Assembly: GCA_016786615.1 (NCBI GenBank)
Contig: JAEUVX010000011.1
Location: 186,001 to 250,000 of the forward strand
Origin: Flavipsychrobacter sp.
GTDB taxonomy: Bacteria; Bacteroidota; Bacteroidia; Chitinophagales; Chitinophagaceae
Direction of reading: 5' to 3'
Length of the DNA: 64,000 nt
The position numbers and the translations under genes were made by a program. A model generated the notes under the pieces. It searched no databases, was not told the origin of the DNA, and was given only the letters and a program-made list of their open reading frames with translations. Positions 35,570 to 45,261 of the stretch are shown one piece after another (the stretch's first letter is position 1; every line of letters starts with the position of its first letter).

Positions 35570-38500
35570 TTAATAGCTAATTATATCCAATGGGCGCATA
35601 GCACCGAACCATTTAATAACTGTTTCACCAACACCTTGGGCATCTACATGTATTAAATACAACCCACTTGCAATAGGCAGACCTTTAACATTGCGGATAT
35701 CCCAATCAATATAAGATACATTCGGGTTATCTTTTTCAAGACGCTTGATTAATGCACCATCTACTGAATAAATGCTGATAGTTGCTCTTTTAGGAAGATT
35801 AATAATCCTTACACGAGAATCTAACCTGTTTTGTTCATAGCCTGCATATCCGTAGTATGGATTAGGTACTACATGTATCCTATCTAACAATGCACTCTTA
35901 TCACCTGTAATCTCACTAAGTGGAGTAGGTTGCAAACCATCTGTACTAAATGAGTAACGAGGACGGCCAAAGTTTTTGTTCGGATTCGATACCGTATCCT
36001 GTAACGGTGCGTTGTATTTAGCATACGGACGATCAACCCTGAAACGCAAAGTTGCATCTGTAGGTATCAATCCATCGTTCAAAGAACGGAGTTGGTATCC
36101 CTGATTCAACAACGGCAATCCAACCCATTGAATAGTCTTCATTGCAGTGTTTTTACCTAAAGCACCTGAATTATATAACTTCAGGAATGAAGAACATGAA
36201 TCATAACGTGTATTCATTACATATACATAATGTTTACCACCATTAATAACTGTACGTGCGCCCAACAAATTTGTTGACGTAGGATTCCAAATCATGTCGG
36301 TGCCATTATGTTGCTTCAACCATGAGTCTTCTCCGAACATTACATTCAACCTCTCACCAGTTTCCTGATTTATTGCATAACCAGGGAACCAAGACATACC
36401 AATATCACCTGTAGTTTTTGAATACACCGGGCGACCGTTTGCATCTATATCCAGGTTCCAGCTTTGGTGTCCTCTCAGGTTAAATTTATCAACATTATTC
36501 TCCGAAAGATCTTTTACATCCTGCAATTCAAGCACAACACACCTAGTCCATTTGGACTTATCTGAAGTAAATACGATATCTACGCTAGGCAAGCTATACA
36601 AACCGTTATTAACAGTACCAGACCTTGCAACACCAAAACCACACTGACCTAAAATCGGATTGTCTATCGCATCACTTGCCAAAGTATATGGAGCCCATGT
36701 ACCAGTTAGCAAAGCATTGTTAGGTAACATTTTTTCGTAAACCTGAGCAGAAGTATCAAAGCCTTTACCTGCACGATCATTAAAGTCGCACATTTTAAAC
36801 GTATCATCCGAACCACCGCTTCTAATCCAGTTGTTCCAAGAACGTTGTTCTTCATCTTTAACACCTGTTAACCATGGTAGAGAATTATCGGCAAATATTA
36901 CATCTGATGAAATATACCCGTTACCATTTACCTGGTCATCACCCGGCCTTTTTACTTGTTCAATAGTTATAGACAAACCGTATTTTTCTATTATCTGCTC
37001 ATCGGGCCTACTTATACCAAAGTTACCTTCACTATATATTACTTCACCGGTATTTGTATTTGTTAAAGTCCACAGGCTGAATGAATCCAATCCACGAGCT
37101 TCTTCCGGTTGTGTATTACCCATAATATTAATTTCCCAGTTTGCCGGTACTATCTTACGAGGGTCAACAACTTTCACTTTTACCGGACCGTATGCTGGCT
37201 CGTATGTAGGATATACTGATTGGTAAGGCGGGTTCATTGCTTCTGCAACAGATTCTTTTGTCAAGCGCAATTCATTGTGTCCGTTACCTGTACCCTCCAA
37301 ACGTTTGATAACAACGCCAGATCCGTAATCAGAATTCAAAACTGTACCCATATCTCCGTTTGCAGGGTTTGGCATTGCCGCAACAACGGCTATAGGAGAG
37401 CCACCAGCACCGTGCGAACTTTCCAAATATGTAAGATCCTGTGTAGAGTCTGACTTAGTAGCTACAAATTTCGCAAACTCATTGTGAGCGTATGCTACAG
37501 CCACAAAATAATAGTTTCGGTAGTTTACAAGACTCTTATCGTTTGTAGTAGCAAATTGATCCTGCGAAATTACAAAGCTGTGTTTAATACCGCTATCTGC
37601 ACCCTTCACTTTTTCTATAGGTACCCATGTAGTATCACTTATCTCCGTATTTTTATCGTAACTAACTATACGTTTAACACCATTCTTAATATCGCACTGG
37701 AATACTTCTGCAGCGAGCTCTGTATTTACTGTACCGCTCTCATTAAATATTTGCGCTGGCTGTACCAAAGCATTCTTCAATTGGAACACCCTGTAGCCCT
37801 CGAATTTATACAAAGAATCAGCGTAATCTAATTGCCTTGCTTTGGGAGAAGCGACCCTGAATTTAGGATCATTAGAGCTACCATAGCGTTCCCTGAAATT
37901 ATTACTTGCAAAGTCATTAACCAAGTAGAATATTATCTTACGATCCATTTCTCTTGCAACCATACGTGGTGCTTCTGGTCCTTCGATTGTTTTGAAATTA
38001 TTATCAAATAGGTTTTGAGCAGCATCATCTGCATTACGTATTTTCTTAAAGCTTGTGTTAGGGCAACCACCGGCATCCGATACCCACACAGCACCTATGA
38101 TGATGTCATTTACAACACCTGGCTCTAATTTAAACGGTCCTGCAGAGTGAACAAAACGTCTGTCTGCTACAGGGTTTTGACAAGCACACTCAGACCATGT
38201 AGTATTGTCCTCAGGATCACCATAATAAACAAACCTAGTCGGTATTGTACCACCATATGCTTTAGAAGGAGTTCCTGCACCATTAAAGTCATTCGTAAAA
38301 CGCTGACCGTTACGGATAGAACCAGTCATGTAATAATATATCTGCACACCATTGCTGGGGTTACCGATATTACTGTTATCATTATTATAGTATGTAAATG
38401 ATTCCATTCCTAATTCCTGATACACTTTGCCTGGTTTACCATCTATTACTGTATCACGTATCGGTTTCATTGGCCCCTGAAAGAAGTCAACACCAACCAT

Positions 38501-39517
38501 AGGTACTTTTTCACCATAGCTATTCACCTGACCCGAACCATCAACACTTGTACCATTATATAATATACCTAAACCACGAGTTGTATCACAACCGATATAG
38601 TCATCCGCATAATAGCCAAGGTCAGCATCCGTCCATGTAGCTATATATGTGCTATCCAATGTCAGGTTGCTACGGTTGATTAACTTGAATTTGTAGAATG
38701 TAGCATCATTCAGGAAGTCTTTAGTTGAATAACCAAATGCGCTTGCCTGCACTTCTATACCTATACCTTCTGTCTGAGATTGTTGTTTGGTATTTCCTTT
38801 ATCATTAAATACCCACCAGATAAACTGGTCACCCAATATATCGGGATAGTCTCCATCTTCGATAGTGTACTTACCATCAGCGTTAACATCTATAAACGGT
38901 GCATAACTCTTGCTCGTATTTTCTAAGTTCAAGTCATTATTCTTTGCACCTACTGCACGTTTGTTACCTTTTGCAGGCCATTGTACAATCGTTTCGAAAT
39001 TAACATCATTTAATGCAGCAGTTTTATCCGCCAAATCACGGAATTTCAATACATCAGACTTATTTAACTTCCAGAACTTATCCCACTCCGCACAATCAGA
39101 CTCTGTAATGTTAGCATTATTATCATCTAAAGGGCCGGGCCAATAGTCATTACCATCCTGCCTGTAGGTTTGTGCAGCTACTTTCAGCTGTCCCTGAGCA
39201 TCGCGGCCGCCAATCCACACAGAACCGGCAAATAAAGAGTTTTTACGGCTACCCTTTGGTACTTCATAACGAGCTTCTGCAGTACCATTATCCCACCACA
39301 TATCACCACCTGTCATCAGGCGCGCACGTACGTTATTAATGTCAAGATCTATTTTAGCTTCTGCCGGCTTACAGGTGCTTGCAGTGGTTTTCATTTGCCC
39401 ACCGGTAGTTTTCAGGCTACCACTGTTTACATTAGGGCGTGCATCGGCGTGCATTGCCATACCTGTTAAGGCCATGACAGCAGCAGCGATTACGGTTTTG
39501 TTATTCTTAAATATCAT
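35570..39517 (-). CDS. Large secreted surface protein with T9SS-like C-terminal domain
   Basis: A 1315-residue secreted protein. The signal peptide (1-26, to MHADA) is followed by a Cys-containing segment and a conserved-looking block INNVRARLMTGGDMWWDN (61-78) and SVWIGGRDAQGQLKVAAQTY. A calcium-loop-like motif DVNADGKYTIEDGDYP sits at 210-225. Long beta-rich regions with no enzymatic motif follow. The last ~100 residues (VVPNPYYGYAGYEQNR..., VDGALIKRLEK, GLPIASGLYLIHVDA) resemble a FlgD-like/type A sorting domain, with a short extra tail after it. It sits between a TonB-dependent receptor and a PorV-like barrel, same strand, 40- and 66-nt gaps. Likely a surface-exposed partner; function unknown. 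Confidence 0.78.
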   Translation of the reverse strand: MIFKNNKTVIAAAVMALTGMAMHADARPNVNSGSLKTTGGQMKTTASTCKPAEAKIDLDINNVRARLMTGGDMWWDNGTAEARYEVPKGSRKNSLFAGSVWIGGRDAQGQLKVAAQTYRQDGNDYWPGPLDDNNANITESDCAEWDKFWKLNKSDVLKFRDLADKTAALNDVNFETIVQWPAKGNKRAVGAKNNDLNLENTSKSYAPFIDVNADGKYTIEDGDYPDILGDQFIWWVFNDKGNTKQQSQTEGIGIEVQASAFGYSTKDFLNDATFYKFKLINRSNLTLDSTYIATWTDADLGYYADDYIGCDTTRGLGILYNGTSVDGSGQVNSYGEKVPMVGVDFFQGPMKPIRDTVIDGKPGKVYQELGMESFTYYNNDNSNIGNPSNGVQIYYYMTGSIRNGQRFTNDFNGAGTPSKAYGGTIPTRFVYYGDPEDNTTWSECACQNPVADRRFVHSAGPFKLEPGVVNDIIIGAVWVSDAGGCPNTSFKKIRNADDAAQNLFDNNFKTIEGPEAPRMVAREMDRKIIFYLVNDFASNNFRERYGSSNDPKFRVASPKARQLDYADSLYKFEGYRVFQLKNALVQPAQIFNESGTVNTELAAEVFQCDIKNGVKRIVSYDKNTEISDTTWVPIEKVKGADSGIKHSFVISQDQFATTNDKSLVNYRNYYFVAVAYAHNEFAKFVATKSDSTQDLTYLESSHGAGGSPIAVVAAMPNPANGDMGTVLNSDYGSGVVIKRLEGTGNGHNELRLTKESVAEAMNPPYQSVYPTYEPAYGPVKVKVVDPRKIVPANWEINIMGNTQPEEARGLDSFSLWTLTNTNTGEVIYSEGNFGISRPDEQIIEKYGLSITIEQVKRPGDDQVNGNGYISSDVIFADNSLPWLTGVKDEEQRSWNNWIRSGGSDDTFKMCDFNDRAGKGFDTSAQVYEKMLPNNALLTGTWAPYTLASDAIDNPILGQCGFGVARSGTVNNGLYSLPSVDIVFTSDKSKWTRCVVLELQDVKDLSENNVDKFNLRGHQSWNLDIDANGRPVYSKTTGDIGMSWFPGYAINQETGERLNVMFGEDSWLKQHNGTDMIWNPTSTNLLGARTVINGGKHYVYVMNTRYDSCSSFLKLYNSGALGKNTAMKTIQWVGLPLLNQGYQLRSLNDGLIPTDATLRFRVDRPYAKYNAPLQDTVSNPNKNFGRPRYSFSTDGLQPTPLSEITGDKSALLDRIHVVPNPYYGYAGYEQNRLDSRVRIINLPKRATISIYSVDGALIKRLEKDNPNVSYIDWDIRNVKGLPIASGLYLIHVDAQGVGETVIKWFGAMRPLDIISY

Positions 39518-39557
39518 AACTACACAGTTATTTAAATAAACAAATATCTTTTAAATA

Positions 39558-42500
39558 TTAGAAACTTAGTTGGAGGCCTAAGTTAATACGCCTTGGGAAG
39601 TTGATATTTCCATATCCACCCCTTGCACCATTCTGCAAGTTCATATTATAATAATCAACGTATGAAGCCGGACTAACCTGTATGTCTGTAATCAACTTAC
39701 CTTGCGGTGAAGCTAAGTAGCCATCATCATCAGGGCGACCAGTGAAACCATCAACAGCTATGATATCTTTTATGTTAAAGATGTTGTTTATCATAACATA
39801 AGCGTTCAACATAACTTGCCTTTTAGGCTCAACTTCAGATTTTCCGTTGAATAATTTATACAATTTGAAATCTTTATCAAGCCTCATATCAACACCATAG
39901 TGCCAGCCTACACGAGAACCATTCAAACCACCTTGGGTAAGGTTACCAACTCTTTCAGGCTGAGCAAGTTTAGTATATGGTTCACCACTACGTGCCCTGA
40001 GTATAAAGTTGATACCGGCATTTTCAAGTATATGTTTTCCGCCAACTACAGGGCCATCATTATCTGAATAACGATAATCTAAAGTTGTAGCTATGTTATG
40101 CCTAGAGTCAATATCCAACACTGTAGAATAGCGCATATTTGGCAAACCGGCAGAAATGAACTGAGCCAATATACCATTTCCATTAAGGCCTGAACGTGCA
40201 GTACTAGTAGCGTTAGAACCTGTACCTTCTGCAAATTGTAATGTATAAGCAATGTTCATACGCAGGTTACCCACTCGGCGCATATCATAGGTTAATGTCA
40301 AACCTTTTGTTGTAGAGAAGTCCCTATTACCGTATGTGAAATATGTAACAGGCCATGCATACAAATAAGGCCTTACCTGAATCATATCTTTACGCTCTTT
40401 ATAGAAAGCAGTAATTGTAATAGCAGATTGCTTAGTTAATGCTTGTTTGAAACCAACTTCATAGTCAAACATTTTCTCTGATTTCAAATCAGGATTGCTG
40501 ATGATATCCTGTGTATTAACCGTAAGATTATAATACTGTAACGGAGAAGAAATCATCTGATTAGCGCTAGGACGCTGAACCAACACATCGTAGTGAGCAT
40601 AAAATAATGCCTGATCTGACACAGGGAAATTGAATGATATACGTGGTGCAACATTCACCTGTGGTTTATAGTCGGTAAATGACTGGTCAGGATCAAAAGT
40701 CGGACTCTTAATGTTCTCTGTTGCATTTTTCAACAACGGCTGCGGTTCACGGCCATTACTATAGTTTTTCAATACATTCGGGTCTTCTATCAGTTTACCT
40801 GCAAAGTCATACCAATCGTCACCGTTACGGTAACCAATCACATCTTTGGCTGCAGATGTATTATTATTTACATACACCACATAATCATCACCTATGTTAG
40901 ACGGTCTTATACCACCGTTAAGCCTGTTTGTAACACCTGATAAAGCAGAAGCTTCTTTAGCAGTAGTAACTGCATACAATGAATACGGGTCTTTCAACAC
41001 TTTTGTGTTAGCATCAAAACGCTCAATACGTACACCTATATTAAAGTTGATATCCTTGAATGAGAATTTATCAAGCAGGTAACCTGCAATATAACTTGGC
41101 CTGTATGCTCCTATATCACGTGTATAATTACCGTTCGCATCTTTTTTAGTAAAGAAGTCATTAAAGTTAACTTGTCCTCTTTGTCTCTTACCTTTATAAT
41201 CATATCCGCGATAACCAATAAACTGATTACCATCATTCAGTAATTCGTCAGCAGAGAACATATCCAATGAGAACATTGTAGGGTCATAATTATCTACATC
41301 TACATAGTCTGTCAGACCTACACCGAGTTTATTCCTCAGGTTTTGGGCAAATGCAGATATTGTATCACTTGACCTCTTATTATATATAATAGTATCATAT
41401 GGAGAAGGAGAAACAACACCGTTCTTTACATCTTCTAAAGTATATTGTTTTCCACCAACCAGGAATGTAGGCTTGCCATAATCAAAACTGATATGCCTGT
41501 TAGATAACTGGCGTGCGTACTGCCAAATATTAGTACCTCCTGCAAAATTACCTGCAGCATAAGAACTGCTTACCTGCTGCTGATAATACAAACCAAATTC
41601 TATCTGATGCCTTGTTTTGCCTGGTTGAAAATCAAAAGATGCATCTACACCAACCGCAAACTGGTCATTAGATGTATTATAGTATTGATTTATACCGTAC
41701 CCAATATTCTGGTATAAACTGTATGTAGCAGTTGGCATATAGCCATTAGTCAAAAAGTTTTGCGCAACAATATCTGTAATAGAATTAGGTTTAATACCCG
41801 ATTCATTCAAATACTGTGTGGTATAATTAGCCAATTCAGGATTCATGTCAGAACGCTCATATCTTACACCATCAGGAATCCTGTCTTGCAGCAACCTGAT
41901 ACCCATCATTTTTGAACTATCATCAACTGATGGCGAGTAACCTTTAATATAGTCAGTATAAAATTTACCGACATAAGCATATTTAAACACATCTTTACCA
42001 AACTGAGGATGGTCTTGTTTTCTTACATCTTTCTGATAGTCTGCCTGAACTGAATAATATGCATTTGATATTACAGGTTTAGCTTCACCGCTTTTTACTT
42101 GTGTATTACCAAACCTTTGTGTAATACGTAAATAGCCGCGGCCTGTTATATTTGTTTCAACCGGTGTTTGCTCGTAAGCTATTAAAGAAATTGCACGATT
42201 ATGATTACCGGTCTTGCTATAGCTCATAGTACCACCTGCCTGTATATTCAGGTTATCAGTCACCTGAAAATCCAAACGTCCGTTCAAGCGTCCTTCCATT
42301 ACTTGTGCATTCGGACGCTGTTTTACAGTTTCAAAATCACTTTTACGCAGGTATTCTGTTGCATAATTATATACAGTACCACCACTCTGAGTAGTTTGAG
42401 CAACCAACGGACGTGCTTTTATCTCGGCAAGTTTATCGTCTTTAATTTTATAGTGTTCGTAGAAATACGGTGACCTGTCTTTATCATAGAAGAAGTCACC

Positions 42501-43325
42501 ATCTATCCTGAAACCAACTATTGGCTTCTTATTAATACTATCTAATTTTTTGCTGAATAACGGACCAGACAAGTTGAAGTTAACCAAATTGTGGCCATAA
42601 CCGTCAACTGATTTTTCTAATAATATACCGGCAGAAATCTGCTTTGAAACACCTTTTGTAGTGATATTAATTACACCACCTAATGCGTCACCATATTTTG
42701 CAGACAAACCGGATTGCAATACCTCAATTTGATCAATAGCACCCTGTGAAAGATTTACCCCTCTGCTACCATACACACGGATACCATCTATAATATATGC
42801 TGTACCGCCTTCACGGGCACCACCCAACTGCACAGCGTCACCATCTTTTTTCTGGATAACACCCGCACCTGTAGAAACAGCAGTGTTTACGTTACGAGTC
42901 GGAAGTTTTTCAAACTCTTCGGATGTAAGTACCCTTCTCTCATCTTCACCAATCAAAGGCACCCTGTAGGCAACTACAATCTGCTCATTCAGTTGCTTAG
43001 CATCTGTAGTTAAATCAGTGTTTACAGTTGTATTCCTGTCCGGGCTTACAATTACCCCTGTGATTTTTTTGGTACTGTAAGATGCCATTTTGAAAGTAAC
43101 ATCATACTTACCGGGATTCAAAGGCTTGATGATGTAGTTTCCTTCTTCGTCGGTAGCAGTACCGCCTTTAACAACACCTGCCTGGCTTACTTCAACAAAA
43201 GCGCCAATCAGAGGTTCCTTTGTGTCGTCCAATACCTTACCGGCAATACCACCCACCTGGGCCATAGCTGTACCGGCAACGCCTACAAACAGTAAAAGGA
43301 ATAAATAACGTAGTGTACGTGTCAT
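39558..43325 (-). CDS. TonB-dependent receptor with carboxypeptidase-regulatory-like domain
   Basis: Outer-membrane active transporter of 1255 residues. After a signal peptide (TRTLRYLFLLLFVGVAGTAMAQ) comes a carboxypeptidase-D regulatory-like domain (AGKVLDDTKEPLIGAFVEVS ... KPLNPGKYDVTFK), then a plug domain with AYIIDGIRVYGSRG and IEVLQSGLSAKYGDALGGVI, then a long barrel ending in LGLQLSF. It is not paired with a SusD lipoprotein, so it is not a typical SusCD glycan system. Downstream are a 1315-residue secreted protein and a PorV-like barrel. The ATG at 43325 is preferred over upstream Met codons because it gives a standard signal peptide. Confidence 0.9.
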   Translation of the reverse strand: MTRTLRYLFLLLFVGVAGTAMAQVGGIAGKVLDDTKEPLIGAFVEVSQAGVVKGGTATDEEGNYIIKPLNPGKYDVTFKMASYSTKKITGVIVSPDRNTTVNTDLTTDAKQLNEQIVVAYRVPLIGEDERRVLTSEEFEKLPTRNVNTAVSTGAGVIQKKDGDAVQLGGAREGGTAYIIDGIRVYGSRGVNLSQGAIDQIEVLQSGLSAKYGDALGGVINITTKGVSKQISAGILLEKSVDGYGHNLVNFNLSGPLFSKKLDSINKKPIVGFRIDGDFFYDKDRSPYFYEHYKIKDDKLAEIKARPLVAQTTQSGGTVYNYATEYLRKSDFETVKQRPNAQVMEGRLNGRLDFQVTDNLNIQAGGTMSYSKTGNHNRAISLIAYEQTPVETNITGRGYLRITQRFGNTQVKSGEAKPVISNAYYSVQADYQKDVRKQDHPQFGKDVFKYAYVGKFYTDYIKGYSPSVDDSSKMMGIRLLQDRIPDGVRYERSDMNPELANYTTQYLNESGIKPNSITDIVAQNFLTNGYMPTATYSLYQNIGYGINQYYNTSNDQFAVGVDASFDFQPGKTRHQIEFGLYYQQQVSSSYAAGNFAGGTNIWQYARQLSNRHISFDYGKPTFLVGGKQYTLEDVKNGVVSPSPYDTIIYNKRSSDTISAFAQNLRNKLGVGLTDYVDVDNYDPTMFSLDMFSADELLNDGNQFIGYRGYDYKGKRQRGQVNFNDFFTKKDANGNYTRDIGAYRPSYIAGYLLDKFSFKDINFNIGVRIERFDANTKVLKDPYSLYAVTTAKEASALSGVTNRLNGGIRPSNIGDDYVVYVNNNTSAAKDVIGYRNGDDWYDFAGKLIEDPNVLKNYSNGREPQPLLKNATENIKSPTFDPDQSFTDYKPQVNVAPRISFNFPVSDQALFYAHYDVLVQRPSANQMISSPLQYYNLTVNTQDIISNPDLKSEKMFDYEVGFKQALTKQSAITITAFYKERKDMIQVRPYLYAWPVTYFTYGNRDFSTTKGLTLTYDMRRVGNLRMNIAYTLQFAEGTGSNATSTARSGLNGNGILAQFISAGLPNMRYSTVLDIDSRHNIATTLDYRYSDNDGPVVGGKHILENAGINFILRARSGEPYTKLAQPERVGNLTQGGLNGSRVGWHYGVDMRLDKDFKLYKLFNGKSEVEPKRQVMLNAYVMINNIFNIKDIIAVDGFTGRPDDDGYLASPQGKLITDIQVSPASYVDYYNMNLQNGARGGYGNINFPRRINLGLQLSF

Positions 43326-43360
43326 ATCCTGCATTAATAAATTATTAACCAAATGAACGG

Positions 43361-43368
43361 TAAAGATA
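43361..43368 (-). promoter_or_regulatory. -7 element (TATCTTTA) of the TonB receptor operon
   Basis: Minus-strand TATCTTTA, 7 of 8 to TAnnTTTG, 35 bp before the ATG at 43325. Confidence 0.4.
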
Positions 43369-43457
43369 AAAACTTCTGTTAAAAGTACATCGGCAGTTTA
43401 GATTTTTTGTCAGATTTATGTTTGTTTTCATTACATTATCGTAAAGAAGCATACATC

Positions 43458-44390
43458 TTACTTCATCATGACAATTTTATCTAACAGTATTTTGCTCATT
43501 TTATAAACAGCTTCGAAACTATAGCCCGCTATATGTGGCGTCAGTATTGCGTTTGAGCGGTTTGAAATATCAATCAGCAATTCCTTTTGTTTATCGCTCA
43601 TATTACCAAGTGGCTCTTCTTCCCAAACATCCAGACACACTCCTGATATTTTTTTATTCTGCATACCAAACAACAAAACTTCATTATCAACCACTACACC
43701 TCTGGAAGTATTTATTAATATGAATGGTTTTGTTACTTTTTCAAGGAAATGCTTATTGAAATAATGAGTCGTATCTGCCTGCAACGGAACATGAAAACTT
43801 ATAATATCTGCATGTTCAAATATCGGATCTAGGGTATCACATGGGTTTACATATGTTGGAAAGTGTTGCCTGTTATACTTATCATATGCCAGAATCTGCA
43901 TATCAAAACCTATCAGTTTCTTAGCAAAAGCCCTGCCTGTATGCCCAAAGCCTATCAGACCTATAGTTTTGCCCTCCAGTTCAGTACCACGATTTTCATC
44001 GCGCAGCCATTGGCCCTGTTTTACTTCATTATTGCTCTTAATAATGCGTTTATTCAGGCTCAAAAGCATACCCATCGCGTGTTCTGCCACTGCATTGGCA
44101 TTACCGTTAGGGCTACCAAAGCACTTAATACCCTTAGTTTCTGCATAGGATACGTCTATCACCTCCATGCCACTGCCCATACGCCCTATCCACTGTAGTT
44201 GGGGCGCTGCATATATCAGGTCTTTATCCAGTTGCAGGCGGGTAGATGTGATGATGCCTGTAACGTCCTTCACCAGCTCAAAAGCTTGCTGCTGGCTTAT
44301 CTTTTCGTGCATCAGGCATTCATAGCCTTCGGCTTTCAGTCCATCTGTCAGTACGGGATGTACAGGTGCGGCAATCAGTACTTTCTTCAT
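43458..44390 (-). CDS. D-2-hydroxyacid dehydrogenase (NAD-dependent, SerA-like)
   Basis: NAD(P)-linked oxidoreductase of 310 residues. The substrate domain and the Rossmann domain are in the usual order: RMGSGMEVIDV and AVAEHAMGMLLSLNK, then the dinucleotide motif GLIGFGHTGRAFAKKL, the catalytic Arg in LINTSRGVVVD, the Glu in the CLDVWEEEPL block and the catalytic His in ILTPHIAGYS. There is no C-terminal ACT domain, so it is the short type. Substrate could be 3-phosphoglycerate or another 2-hydroxyacid; serC is not nearby. Its ATG overlaps the ksgA stop (ATGA, 4 nt), so the two are translationally coupled. Confidence 0.9.
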   Translation of the reverse strand: MKKVLIAAPVHPVLTDGLKAEGYECLMHEKISQQQAFELVKDVTGIITSTRLQLDKDLIYAAPQLQWIGRMGSGMEVIDVSYAETKGIKCFGSPNGNANAVAEHAMGMLLSLNKRIIKSNNEVKQGQWLRDENRGTELEGKTIGLIGFGHTGRAFAKKLIGFDMQILAYDKYNRQHFPTYVNPCDTLDPIFEHADIISFHVPLQADTTHYFNKHFLEKVTKPFILINTSRGVVVDNEVLLFGMQNKKISGVCLDVWEEEPLGNMSDKQKELLIDISNRSNAILTPHIAGYSFEAVYKMSKILLDKIVMMK

Positions 44391-45154
44391 GATTGCTGGT
44401 ATTGCTTGTGCATGGCAACAAAATCTGCTACAGACAGCTGCTCTGCGCGTTTATCAAATATCTTATCGGTCAACGCTTCCGGTGGCAAAGTACCCTTGAG
44501 TCCATTGCGCAAAGTCTTGCGGCGCTGATTAAAAGCTGCTTTCACCAGTTGCTTGAACTTCTTTACATCTGTAATACCATGCGGATTGTGCAGATTGGTC
44601 AGTCGTATCACACCACTTTTCACCTTAGGCGGTGGCGTAAAGCAGTTTTCGTGTACGTCAAACAGGTATTCTACTTTAAAGAATGCCTGCATCAGCACAC
44701 TCAGGATGCCATAGGTCTTGCTACCTTCTTTGCAAGCCACCCTTTGCGCCACTTCTTTCTGAAACATACCTATCACCTCTGCTACTTTGGGCTCCCAATC
44801 CAGCACCTTAAATAATATAGGCGAAGAAATATTGTACGGAAAATTGCCAATCACGCTGAAAGTACCTTCAAAAGGGGCATCTGCCTTCAGAATATCTTTA
44901 TGAATAATCTTATCCTGCAGCACAGGATAGGTCTTTTTCAGATACTCCACCTTCTCGTCGTCTATCTCAATAGCCTTGTATTGTACATCGGGCAGCTCTA
45001 TCAGGTATTTGGTGATAGCACCACCGCCCGGGCCTACTTCTGCCAGTTGCAGACCTGCAGATACGCGCAGTTGCTCTACTATTTTACGACACATATTCTC
45101 GTCGTGCAGAAAGTGCTGACCGAGGCTTTTCTTTAATGTATATGGCTGAGACAA
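44387..45154 (-). CDS. ksgA: 16S rRNA (adenine1518/1519-N6) dimethyltransferase
   Basis: Dimethylates two adjacent adenines in the 3'-terminal helix of 16S rRNA during 30S maturation. The protein has the KsgA start YTLKKSLGQHFLHDENM, SAM motif I LAEVGPGGGAITKYL, and the catalytic NFPYNISSPIL (NxPY). I choose TTG at 45154 (255 residues) because a perfect minus-strand -7 element at 45191-45198 would start transcription near 45186, downstream of the ATG at 45214. The ATG extension (20 residues) has no family likeness. It overlaps the dehydrogenase gene by 4 nt. Confidence 0.93.
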   Translation of the reverse strand: MSQPYTLKKSLGQHFLHDENMCRKIVEQLRVSAGLQLAEVGPGGGAITKYLIELPDVQYKAIEIDDEKVEYLKKTYPVLQDKIIHKDILKADAPFEGTFSVIGNFPYNISSPILFKVLDWEPKVAEVIGMFQKEVAQRVACKEGSKTYGILSVLMQAFFKVEYLFDVHENCFTPPPKVKSGVIRLTNLHNPHGITDVKKFKQLVKAAFNQRRKTLRNGLKGTLPPEALTDKIFDKRAEQLSVADFVAMHKQYQQS

Positions 45155-45190
45155 TGTATTACGATTCGTGTTATATAAGCAATATGACTG

Positions 45191-45198
45191 CAAAGTTA
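45191..45198 (-). promoter_or_regulatory. -7 element (TAACTTTG) of ksgA
   Basis: Perfect TAnnTTTG on the minus strand. It lies downstream of the ATG at 45214 and so argues for a start further inside ksgA. Confidence 0.5.
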
Positions 45199-45231
45199 GT
45201 TTTAAACTTATCAAACTATCGCACCGAAGTA

Positions 45232-45239
45232 TAACTTTG
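45232..45239 (+). promoter_or_regulatory. -7 element (TAACTTTG) of the aminopeptidase gene
   Basis: Perfect TAnnTTTG, 22 bp before the ATG at 45262. It is the mirror partner of the ksgA element; the two boxes are separated by 33 bp. Confidence 0.6.
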
Positions 45240-45261
45240 CAGCCTAATCTGTATACTATTC

